NCBI GenBank assembly: GCA_035477455.1
Contig: DATIKP010000075.1
Span: 1 to 34,864, forward strand
Direction: 5' to 3'
Source of the DNA: Atribacteraceae bacterium
GTDB lineage: Bacteria > Atribacterota > Atribacteria > Atribacterales > Atribacteraceae
Length of the DNA: 34,864 bases
The notes beneath the pieces are model-generated. The model did not search any database, had not been told where the DNA came from, and saw nothing but the letters and a program-made list of their open reading frames with translations. Both the position numbers and the translations under genes were made by a program. This document shows positions 1-7,255 of the stretch, piece by piece. Every line of letters begins with the position of its first letter. The stretch's first letter is position 1.

Positions 1-1
1 G

Positions 2-193
2 CAGGCTCTTGAAAAACGGTTGCGTTACCGGAGTACCGACCAGGAAAACGACATTCTTTTGAGAATGACCAACGCCCGTTTTGAACTGCATTCCATTCGG
101 GATTACCATTATCTGGTCGTGAATGAAGAATTGCAGGTCGCCGTCAATAAATTTCATGCCATCATCGTTGCGGAACGTTGTCGGATCCGCTGA
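2..193 (+). CDS. gmk: Guanylate kinase, C-terminal end (partial)
   Basis: The window opens inside a reading frame of 63 residues ending in TGA at 191-193. The translation starts QALEKRLRYRSTD and later has YHYLVVNEELQVAVNKF, which matches the C-terminal part of guanylate kinase: the LExRLxxRxTD lid segment, then the (Y)DYxVVNxxLxxAV segment and a final helix. Guanylate kinase converts GMP and ATP to GDP and ADP in the cytoplasm. The catalytic P-loop lies upstream of the window. A gmk-rpoZ-coaBC-priA order is common in Bacillota and relatives, which supports the call. The frame is intact to its stop. Confidence 0.82.
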   Translation, partial: QALEKRLRYRSTDQENDILLRMTNARFELHSIRDYHYLVVNEELQVAVNKFHAIIVAERCRIR

Positions 194-242
194 GATGGTT
201 TTTTAGTACCGGAAACATACCCAAGAAAGGATGAGCGGATCA

Positions 243-440
243 GTGTTACCGATAGATGAACTGGTCAGGAAAACCGGAAATCGTTATATCCTTACCTCGG
301 TTGTAGCCAAGCGGGCCAAACAACTTAATGAAGGAGCCAACCCGATAGTTATGGTCGAAGGATACCATAAGCCCCTCATTATTGCCCTGTTGGAAATCGA
401 AAAAAAAACTGGTGAAATCGAGCTGACAACCAAGGAATGA
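243..440 (+). CDS. rpoZ: RNA polymerase omega subunit
   Basis: Small protein of 65 residues matching RpoZ, the subunit that helps assemble beta-prime into RNA polymerase. The sequence LPIDELVRKTGNRYILTSV followed by AKRAKQL is the family's conserved N-terminal helix pair, and KPLIIALLEIEKGEI-like sequence near the C terminus is also typical. Start choice: an in-frame ATG at 231 sits directly on the Shine-Dalgarno run AAGAAAGG (223-230), so it is too close to it. The GTG at 243 lies at proper spacing from that run and gives the usual N-terminus, so I chose GTG. The stop overlaps the coaBC start (ATGA at 437-440), suggesting translational coupling. Confidence 0.9.
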   Translation: MLPIDELVRKTGNRYILTSVVAKRAKQLNEGANPIVMVEGYHKPLIIALLEIEKKTGEIELTTKE

Positions 441-1669
441 TCTATCATCCCAGGGACTTCTGGAAGCGTAAAACAATCCTGTACGGTGTGAGCGGAGGAA
501 TCGCTGCGTACAAAGCCTGTGGAATCGTCAGCCATCTGGTGCAAAGCGGTGCTCAAGTCCAGGTGGTCATGACCCGAAATGCCCGGCAACTTGTCGGAAA
601 GGCGACTTTCGAAGCGCTGACCGGTAAACCGGTAATCACGGAGACTTTTTCAGGAACGGGAAACATTCACCATATCAATCTCGTCCGAGAAAGCGATTGG
701 ATCGTTGTTGCGCCGGCCACGGCCAATATTCTGGGAAAAATGGCTTCCGGAATCGGTGATGATCTGCTCTCGACATTGTTATTGGTCTATCCCCAAAAAG
801 TCATTCTTGCGCCGGCGATGAATTCCGGTATGTGGAATAACCCGATGGTTCAAAAGAACGTGGTGTTACTTGAGCGTTCCGGGGTGGGAATCATTCAGCC
901 TGTTTCCGGATGGTTGGCCTGCCGGGAGGAGGGACCTGGCCGATTGCCGGACCTCGAACCGTTTATCGAAGAACTGTATTACCGGATAAAGACACCAAAA
1001 CGCTTAACCGGTAAAAAAGTGCTGGTCACCGCCGGTCCGACCCGGGAATGGTGGGATCCGGTTCGGTACATCTCCAATCCTTCGAGTGGGAAAATGGGTG
1101 GAGCTTTATCCTCCGCGGCCAGAGCGGAAGGAGCGCAAGTCAGGATGATCTGCGGAGCGGTTTCGGAGAGAATGCCTTCCGGTATTCCAGTCTATACTGT
1201 GGAAACGGCCCGGGATATGGAGCGGGAAGCGGCCATTCATTTCAAATGGTGTGATATCTGTTTCATGACTGCAGCGGTGTCTGACTTCCGTCCGATTGAG
1301 TATGTCTCCCACAAGCTGAAAAAGAATGCCGGACAGGGGGCTTTCCTGGAATTTGTACTGAATCCGGACATTCTCGGTGGATTGGGAGAAAACAAAGAAA
1401 ATCGGATCTTGGTCGGTTTCTGTGCGGAATCCGACGATCTCCTCAGCGAGGCGCGATGTAAGTTACACAGGAAAAAAGCGGACCTCGTTGTCGCCAATCT
1501 CATCGGCCGGGACGGGAGCGGCTTTGGCGTGCCTACCGTTAAGGGGTGGATCGTTGACCGGGAGGGCCGGGAAACCCCTTTTCCCCTGATCGATAAAACT
1601 GACCTGGCTACTCTGATCATCGATCATATTTCCAGCCATTTTTCTGAAACATTGACCCCTCCTCAGTAA
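437..1669 (+). CDS. coaBC: Bifunctional phosphopantothenoylcysteine decarboxylase / phosphopantothenate-cysteine ligase
   Basis: This 410-residue protein carries both central steps of coenzyme A synthesis. CoaB joins cysteine to 4'-phosphopantothenate and CoaC decarboxylates the product. The CoaC flavoprotein half (about residues 10-180) shows GVSGGIAAYK, the His of GNIHHIN near residue 78, the PAMNSGMW substrate clamp (126-133) and the ACREEGPGRL lid with Cys162. The CoaB half (about 190-400) shows VLVTAGPTRE, SNPSSGKMG, TAAVSDFRP and the nucleotide-site KLKK motif. Length is normal. The start overlaps the rpoZ stop. The AAGGA run is only a base or two before the ATG, so initiation is probably coupled to rpoZ translation. 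The stop overlaps a possible priA start. Confidence 0.95.
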   Translation: MIYHPRDFWKRKTILYGVSGGIAAYKACGIVSHLVQSGAQVQVVMTRNARQLVGKATFEALTGKPVITETFSGTGNIHHINLVRESDWIVVAPATANILGKMASGIGDDLLSTLLLVYPQKVILAPAMNSGMWNNPMVQKNVVLLERSGVGIIQPVSGWLACREEGPGRLPDLEPFIEELYYRIKTPKRLTGKKVLVTAGPTREWWDPVRYISNPSSGKMGGALSSAARAEGAQVRMICGAVSERMPSGIPVYTVETARDMEREAAIHFKWCDICFMTAAVSDFRPIEYVSHKLKKNAGQGAFLEFVLNPDILGGLGENKENRILVGFCAESDDLLSEARCKLHRKKADLVVANLIGRDGSGFGVPTVKGWIVDREGRETPFPLIDKTDLATLIIDHISSHFSETLTPPQ

Positions 1670-1689
1670 TGCCGGCACAGGAAATTACC

Positions 1690-3711
1690 ATGAAGGGATA
1701 CCGGGTCCAGGTTGCGTTACCGGTACCGGTGTATAGAACCTTTACCTACGGTATCGACAGCCGTCTCGCTGGAAAAATCACCTTGGGGAGCCTGGTCGAA
1801 GTGGAGTTGGGCCAGAGGCGGCTTCATGGGGTCGTTACTGCGCTTACTGGTGAAGAGGATGAGCGGGATCTCAAGACGGTGATCGACCGGCTTCCGGTGA
1901 GCCCTTTACGAGCCTGGCAACTCCGCTTGGCGGATATACTGGCCAAACGGTACTTTGCGGCTCTCGGGGAAGTTTTGGGTCTATTTATTCCTCCCTACCG
2001 GCCGGCGTGGGGGGTCTTGTCCGAGTGGCGCGTCTATCCGGGAACAGTGGAAGAATCAGCCGTTCCGGTCCCCCGGGAAGGGCAAAACCTTTTTCTTTGG
2101 AAAGAAGAACATCACCTTCGGAAACAGGATATCGAGCGGCTCGTCAAACGAGGAGCCATTGTTCTTGACCGGAAACCAACCGGTTTTCCATCTGTGCAGT
2201 ATGAGGCGACGAAGAAACCGGAGTTTCGGTGGTCTTCGATACCGTTTCGGGAAGACCGGGAGGCTTTTTCGGCCCATGTCGTCGATCAGTGTCTCAAGAC
2301 CGGGGAAAAAGCCTTTTTTGTTTTTCCGGATATCGAATCGCTCGATCGATCGATAGGGTTTTTACATAAGAGGTTTCCCTCCCTGCGGCTCATCCGTTAT
2401 GATCGCCGGCTCTCCGGACGCGATCGTTTCCTCTGTTTTCTTGAGATCGAAGGGGGTAATTACGATATTCTATGCGGAACTCACATCGCCTGTTTTCTTC
2501 CGGTGGATCATGTTTCATTCCATATAATTTTTGATCCGGAAGAACGCGGCCATGTTTCTGACCGGTTTCCCCGCTATGAAACCCTCCAGGTTCTCCGGGA
2601 GAAGATCGCACTCACGGGGGGCTTACTGCAGGTTGTCGGGGTGAACCCCGGATTGCACCTCACTTATGAGCTCCGGGAACGGCGATTTACCGAACACCGG
2701 TTTACCTCATCGGTTCCTCTCCGGACCGACCGGGTCATTTATTCGGTCGTTGTGGAAAAAAAAAGAACCATTCTATCCATGACTGCCCGTCTGGCTATCG
2801 GGAAAGTGCTTGAGCAGGGCGGGTGTGCGGTTATATGGACCCAGAAAAGCGGCTATGCCGCAGCGTTGGGATGCCGTGACTGCGGCTTTTATTATTCCTG
2901 CCCGAAATGCGAGACAGCGTATCGTTATTCCCGGGAAAAAGTCGTCTTGAATTGTCCCCTCTGCGGTTTACGCGATGAGCCCAAGAGGATCTGTCCTAAA
3001 TGTGGGGGGGGTTGGTTCGACCCCTGGGGCGTTGCGGTGGAAAGTGTTTTTGAAGAAATCAGGAAAGGATTTCTGGGAGTGGAGGTACGCTTAATCGAAG
3101 GCAAAATGGAAGGCCGGGCCGGAGACGCGGAAATTCTGAAGCCGGGCATTCTGGTCGGAACGTCGGCGATTCTTGCCGAGCCTCTCCTCCGGAAAAGTGA
3201 ACTGATGGCCCTGATTTCACTGGATGACTGGTTGAGAATTCCTGATTTTCAGGCAAGGGAGAGATTTTTTCTCGCACTGAAAAAAATCCTAACCTATCTC
3301 GGTACCGAAGTTGCCTCACGACCAAGCTTGATTGTTCAAACCTCTCCCATGTTCGAGCAACGGGTGTCTTATCTCTTCGAATCAGTAGGCACTTTCTTCG
3401 CCCATGAATTGGCCAAGCGCAGAAAAATTGCTTACCCGCCGTTCGCGGGATTGGTCAGGATCATCGTTCAAGGAGGGAATACGGATAGGCGGAATCGGGT
3501 TTGTAATGAATTGACCTTGCGGATTCGAGAGGCTGGTTTTTCCGCCTTCGGACCTTATCCGATTGCCGGTATCCGGAAGAGGGGAGCGGTTTCCGATGAA
3601 GTCACGGTTCACTTCCCCTTGGAAAGAAACGGGCAGTTGTATTCACTTGTAGGCCGTATTCTTTCCACTAGGAGAACCGGCGGTGTCCGTATCGATTTTG
3701 AAGTATTCTGA
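1690..3711 (+). CDS. priA: PriA-like primosomal protein, degenerate helicase domain
   Basis: PriA restarts collapsed replication forks. The protein (673 residues from ATG 1690, which has CAGGAAA at good spacing; an upstream ATG at 1669 overlaps the coaBC stop and lacks a ribosome site) keeps the N-terminal 3'-DNA-end-binding region (VALPVPVYRTFTYGID), the paired zinc-binding cysteines (CxxC clusters around 2870-3010) and the C-terminal region (RRKIAYPPFAGLVRI). The ATPase motifs are gone. Where GxTGSGKT belongs (about 2227-2275) there is RWSSIPFREDREAFSAH. Where the DEEH box belongs (2533) there is DPEERG. The QVAGRAGR motif VI is replaced by a KKILTYLGTEV-like stretch. The frame is open throughout, so this looks like a maintained non-helicase PriA, as known in Deinococcus and mycobacteria, and not a recent pseudogene. 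Confidence 0.88.
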   Translation: MKGYRVQVALPVPVYRTFTYGIDSRLAGKITLGSLVEVELGQRRLHGVVTALTGEEDERDLKTVIDRLPVSPLRAWQLRLADILAKRYFAALGEVLGLFIPPYRPAWGVLSEWRVYPGTVEESAVPVPREGQNLFLWKEEHHLRKQDIERLVKRGAIVLDRKPTGFPSVQYEATKKPEFRWSSIPFREDREAFSAHVVDQCLKTGEKAFFVFPDIESLDRSIGFLHKRFPSLRLIRYDRRLSGRDRFLCFLEIEGGNYDILCGTHIACFLPVDHVSFHIIFDPEERGHVSDRFPRYETLQVLREKIALTGGLLQVVGVNPGLHLTYELRERRFTEHRFTSSVPLRTDRVIYSVVVEKKRTILSMTARLAIGKVLEQGGCAVIWTQKSGYAAALGCRDCGFYYSCPKCETAYRYSREKVVLNCPLCGLRDEPKRICPKCGGGWFDPWGVAVESVFEEIRKGFLGVEVRLIEGKMEGRAGDAEILKPGILVGTSAILAEPLLRKSELMALISLDDWLRIPDFQARERFFLALKKILTYLGTEVASRPSLIVQTSPMFEQRVSYLFESVGTFFAHELAKRRKIAYPPFAGLVRIIVQGGNTDRRNRVCNELTLRIREAGFSAFGPYPIAGIRKRGAVSDEVTVHFPLERNGQLYSLVGRILSTRRTGGVRIDFEVF

Positions 3712-3767
3712 TAATCGAAACCATACGAATAACCGCTGGCGGTGGCCGGCCATCGAGGGAGTTGATG

Positions 3768-4280
3768 ATGAACAGACGAAAGATTCTCACGTACGGTCAT
3801 AAGCTCTTGCGCGAGAAAGCTCTTCCGGTGTCAGTCGCCAATGGATCGGTGATTGATATGCTCGATGACATGAAAACAACCATGCATTCCAGTGCGGGGA
3901 TCGGCCTGGCCGGCAATCAAGTCGGGATCATGCTGCGCCTGATCACTTTGATTCATCCGGACACCCGGGAGACTCTATCTCTGATCAATCCCGAAGTGGT
4001 CGATTGCGGGGAAGAAACTGAACAGGCCGAAGAAGGTTGTCTCAGTGTGCCGGACATATTCTGTAAGGTCGAGCGTCCCCGGAAGGTAACTGTACGAGCC
4101 CTCACGCCTTCCGGTAATGTGCTGGAATTGACCGGAGAGAATCTGTTGGCCCGGATATTGCTTCATGAAATAGACCACCTTAACGGGGTTCTCTTCGTGG
4201 ATCGGCTCAATCCCATCCGGCGTCTTCTCGTGTCCAATAAATTGAAAAAATTTTCAGTCGCTGGAGAGTATTACCAATGA
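3768..4280 (+). CDS. def: Peptide deformylase
   Basis: A metalloenzyme that removes the formyl group from the N-terminal methionine of new proteins. All three signature motifs are present: GIGLAGNQVG (motif 1, usually GxGLAAPQ; here GN replaces AP but the catalytic Gln is kept), EEGCLSVP (motif 2, metal-binding Cys) and LLHEIDHLNG (motif 3, HExxH with both metal His and the catalytic Glu). Length, 170 residues, is normal. Three starts (TTG 3762, ATG 3765, ATG 3768) are stacked. The Shine-Dalgarno run GAGGGA at 3755-3760 best fits ATG 3768. The stop overlaps the fmt start (ATGA), so the formylation and deformylation functions are translated together. Confidence 0.96.
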   Translation: MNRRKILTYGHKLLREKALPVSVANGSVIDMLDDMKTTMHSSAGIGLAGNQVGIMLRLITLIHPDTRETLSLINPEVVDCGEETEQAEEGCLSVPDIFCKVERPRKVTVRALTPSGNVLELTGENLLARILLHEIDHLNGVLFVDRLNPIRRLLVSNKLKKFSVAGEYYQ

Positions 4281-5218
4281 AAACAGTATTTCTCGGTACT
4301 TCGGTTTTTGCTCTGCCGGTTCTTGAGGCCCTGTTCCTGAACGGTCATGAGCTTGCCGCGGTGATCACCCAACCGGATCGACCCTGTGGGCGGGGTCTTA
4401 GGATAAGTCCTTCCGCCGTGAAAAGCAAAGCGGAGGAACTCGGCATACCCGTTTGGCAACCAGTTAGGGTCAATGCTCCGGACTTTTTGACTATGATCCA
4501 GGATGTAGTGGAACCTGAGGTGCTGATTGTGGCGGCTTATGGGCAGATCTTGAGAAAAAAACTCCTGTCGATACCGCGGAGGGGTTGTATCAATGTCCAT
4601 GCTTCTCTTCTGCCGGCATACCGGGGAGCGGATCCGATACGCTGGACATTGCTGCGTGGTGAGCAGAAAACCGGGGTCACTATTATGTTGATGGATGAAG
4701 GTGTGGATACCGGACCAATTTTATCTGCCCGGGAGCTGTTGGTCAACGAAATGGATAATGCAGAGACACTGACGTCTCGTCTGGGGCAGCTCGGCTCCGG
4801 GCTCTTGATCGAGACCCTTGCTGGCATGGAACAAGGAGAGATAACGCCCCGTACTCAGGACAACGAAAAGGCCTCCTATGCTCCGCCAATGACCCGGCAA
4901 ATGGTTCAGATCGACTGGAGGCTTTCGGCCCGGGAGATTGTAAATCAGATTCGAGCCTTTTCCCCCTGTCCAGGGGCGTATGGAATCCTGAATGGGAAGC
5001 GGATTCATATTCTGCGAGCATCCGTTGGAATTAGTAAGTCAACATGGGAACCGGGGACGGTTATCGGGATAGAAAAAGAACAGGGGATCTTGGTTGCAAC
5101 CGGGGAAGGGATGGTGACAGTCACCCAGCTCAAACCGGAAAACAGAAAAGCGCTCCATTTTCGCGACTTTTGCTGTGGGTATCGCCTTGCGCCCGGGGCC
5201 GGGTTTTCAGTTGAGTAA
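4277..5218 (+). CDS. fmt: Methionyl-tRNA formyltransferase
   Basis: Formylates Met-tRNA(fMet) with 10-formyltetrahydrofolate so that translation can initiate. The 313-residue protein begins MKTVFLGTSVFALPVLEAL and carries INVHASLLPAYRGADPI with the catalytic Asn and His, and MDEGVDTGPIL with the catalytic Asp. The C-terminal OB-like tRNA-binding domain starts near residue 205 and is present in full. The start overlaps the def stop, and a GGAGAG run sits about nine bases upstream. The def-fmt pairing is nearly universal in bacteria and supports the assignment. Confidence 0.96.
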   Translation: MKTVFLGTSVFALPVLEALFLNGHELAAVITQPDRPCGRGLRISPSAVKSKAEELGIPVWQPVRVNAPDFLTMIQDVVEPEVLIVAAYGQILRKKLLSIPRRGCINVHASLLPAYRGADPIRWTLLRGEQKTGVTIMLMDEGVDTGPILSARELLVNEMDNAETLTSRLGQLGSGLLIETLAGMEQGEITPRTQDNEKASYAPPMTRQMVQIDWRLSAREIVNQIRAFSPCPGAYGILNGKRIHILRASVGISKSTWEPGTVIGIEKEQGILVATGEGMVTVTQLKPENRKALHFRDFCCGYRLAPGAGFSVE

Positions 5219-5266
5219 AAATGAGAAAAGCATTGGAGAAATTCATGTACACAGGAGGTGACCGGT

Positions 5267-5950
5267 ATGGTTTTTTTACCGTTTGATTTTTCAGTCATTT
5301 TGATCATTCCTGCCCTGATCCTGGCTTTTTACGCCCAATTGCGGGTGAAAAACACCTACCATACCCTCTCCCGGATCAGGGCTAAGGCCGGCCTGTCAGG
5401 TTCGGAGGTGGCTGCCCGCCTGATGCAGCAACTCGGGCTCCGGGTGGGGCTCGAAGAAGTACCCGGAGTACTCAACGACCACTACGATCCGTCGAAGGAA
5501 ATATTGCGGCTATCCAGCCCGGTTTATCGGGGAGGATCGGTTGCCGATTACAGTATTGCGGCTCACGAGGTCGGTCACGCTCTGCAGAAACGGGAACGCT
5601 ATGGATCTTTCGCTCTTCGTTCTTTCCTGGTTCCGGTGGCCGGATTTGGGTCCCGGATGGCCATTCCCCTCTTTTTTTTCGGCTTGATTTTTGCCTTTCG
5701 GCCGCTTATGGATATCGGTATTCTCTTCTTCAGCTTGGCGGTTCTATTTCAGCTTGTGACACTACCGGTTGAATACGATGCCAGTCGCCGGGCTTATCAG
5801 GTCCTTGACGCTTCCGGGATGCTCAGTGTCGAGGAAAGGCCGCTTGTAAAGAAGATGCTGAATGCCGCCGCGCTCACCTACGTCGCGGCAACCGCGGTTG
5901 CCGCTCTGCAGCTGATTCGTCTGCTGGTGTTGCGAGGCTCTCGGGATTGA
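5267..5950 (+). CDS. Membrane-bound zinc metallopeptidase (Zn_peptidase_2 / YugP-like)
   Basis: A 227-residue membrane protein of the neutral zinc metallopeptidase family typified by B. subtilis YugP. It has an N-terminal membrane helix (VILIIPALILAFYAQL), a HEVGHAL zinc-binding HExxH motif in the cytosol-facing loop, and two or three more hydrophobic helices after it (IPLFFFGLIFAF, DIGILFFSLAVLFQLV, and near the C terminus). Asp and Glu in LPVEYDASRRA are the family's usual third-ligand region. Substrates are unknown. Start: AGGAGG at 5253-5258 overlaps an in-frame GTG (5258) but is 8 bases from ATG 5267, so ATG is preferred. In many anaerobes this gene sits between fmt and rsmB, as here. 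Confidence 0.88.
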   Translation: MVFLPFDFSVILIIPALILAFYAQLRVKNTYHTLSRIRAKAGLSGSEVAARLMQQLGLRVGLEEVPGVLNDHYDPSKEILRLSSPVYRGGSVADYSIAAHEVGHALQKRERYGSFALRSFLVPVAGFGSRMAIPLFFFGLIFAFRPLMDIGILFFSLAVLFQLVTLPVEYDASRRAYQVLDASGMLSVEERPLVKKMLNAAALTYVAATAVAALQLIRLLVLRGSRD

Positions 5951-5964
5951 AAACGCTCAAAGGG

Positions 5965-7255
5965 GTCCGGAATCTGGACCATCTCCCTGTACCGGTCTGA
6001 AATCTTCTCTTTCTGGGAGCGCGTCAGCTTGCCCGAATGAGTCGGACTCCGGTTTACGCAGTGCTGAATGGAAAGGTTCGGCCGGCTGGACAGTCCGATT
6101 TTCATGGTTTTATTCCCCTGCTCAATGCGGTCTTGCGGAAACTTTCCAGATAGCGGGGTTCATTGATCGAGGTTTATGAGCGATGGGAAATGGATCTCCC
6201 CGGCTGGCTAGAGCAGAAGGGCAAGAACGGATCGGTCCGGCCGCTTTGTGACGCTTAAAATATGTCTTAGCCCGGCCGCCCGTTTTAACCCTGCACCTAA
6301 GTTGGTGGGGAGAAAACCGTCAAGATCTGTGGATTGCCCGGACCCTGCGGAATCTTCCGGAGCATGCGGAAGGCCGTTTTTATATTCAGGACAGTGGTTC
6401 TATCGTTGCGATCGATGTTTTGGATCCCCGCGCGGAGGAAACGATTGTGGAAATTGGGCGCGGGACTGGAGGCAAGACCTTCGGATAGCTCGATCGACGG
6501 AAAACAAAGGAGTCATTACTGCCGTAGATTGTCATCGGAAGAATCTTGATTCCACTGCAATAAGTAATTTTGTTGCAAAAGAACGAAGGAAGCCGGGGCC
6601 TAAATTGCCTAAATCAGCCGCCGAAATCGCCGCATTTTCGAAGTAAATATGCCAGGGATGGCCTTTTCAGCAGCACTGCAACCGGACGTGGTCATTGAGG
6701 CGTGCCAGAAAATGCCAGATGAGGCGGGGCTGATGGCAACGGGGCCTTGCTGAAATGAGTTTTTGCAGCAAAATCAATATTGAAATTTTGCTGAATCGGG
6801 TAAGGCGGACAGGCATCGACATCATCGTTCCACGTTGCACCGGAGCGCAGGAAATGGAGTTGAATCTGTCCGGGAAAGCGGACCGGGTTATGGTTGATGC
6901 TCCCTGTTCCGGCCGGGGAGCCTTGCGGAGAAACCCGGAAATCGCAATTACGATCACCCAGCGTGACGTTGCCATGCTGGCCGAATTGCATAACGTATGT
7001 TGATTGAAGAGCCCCCGGTCTGGTGAAATTTGGCGGGTTTTTGGTATACTGTGTTTGTACTTTGACACATCAAGAAACAACTGAATTAGTCGATGTTTTT
7101 TGAGTTAGAGACTGGCCAGATCTTCCGGAAACTTTCGGTTCATGAAGTCATCCGGAAGGGATTTTCGGGAGACACGGCCGTTGATGGAACCTGGCTGGAA
7201 TTGTGGCCGCACGAAAATGATTCCGACGGATTTTTAATGCGGCCGGGAGGAAACA
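5965..7255 (+). pseudogene. rsmB: rsmB (16S rRNA m5C967 methyltransferase) pseudogene, split by a repeat
   Basis: Pieces of RsmB can be read in order in shifting frames: LDHLPVPV then a TGA (5998-6000), NLLFLGARQLARMSRTPVY, LLNAVLRKLSR then a TAG, LPGWLEQ, FYIQDSGSIVAIDVLDP with a degraded SAM-binding GTGGKT, VITAVDCHRKNL up to 6547, then after the repeat NIEILLNRVRRTGID, VDAPCSGRGALRRNPE (motif IV), VKFGGFLVYCVCTLTH (motif VI, nucleophile region) and a C-terminal LELWPHENDSDGF. About 90 residues of the N-terminal NusB-like domain are missing. At least three stops and several frame changes make it non-functional. Removing exactly 6548-6775 joins CTT to AAT in frame (RKNLNIEILLNR), so the repeat inserted into a gene that was then still readable there. 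Confidence 0.88.
6548..6775 (-). repeat. MITE-like repeat, copy A (228 bp, inside rsmB)
   Basis: The longest of three related copies in the window, lying in reverse orientation to copies B (14880) and C (31741). The outer ends are imperfect inverted repeats: GATTCCACTGCAA on the left against GATTTTGCTGCAA read inward from the right (10 of 13). Just inside the left end, ATTTTGTTGCAAAA (6567-6580) pairs with TTTTGCAGCAAAAT (6761-6774) as inverted repeats matching at 13 of 14 bases, which suggests a 208-bp inner element. The core differs from copy B at about five of 110 positions. No transposase frame is present. Copy A carries about 98 bp that copy B lacks. Confidence 0.85.

Noticed and set aside
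7042-7050. Extended -10-like TGGTATACT as a promoter for the PASTA gene
   Set aside because: It lies within the rsmB remnant, where GGTATAC encodes the conserved VY of FLVYCVCT, so the match is explained by old coding sequence.
5965-7255. Programmed frameshifting or stop readthrough to rescue rsmB
   Set aside because: There are several stops and frame changes without slippery sites, plus a 228-bp insertion; true decay is simpler.
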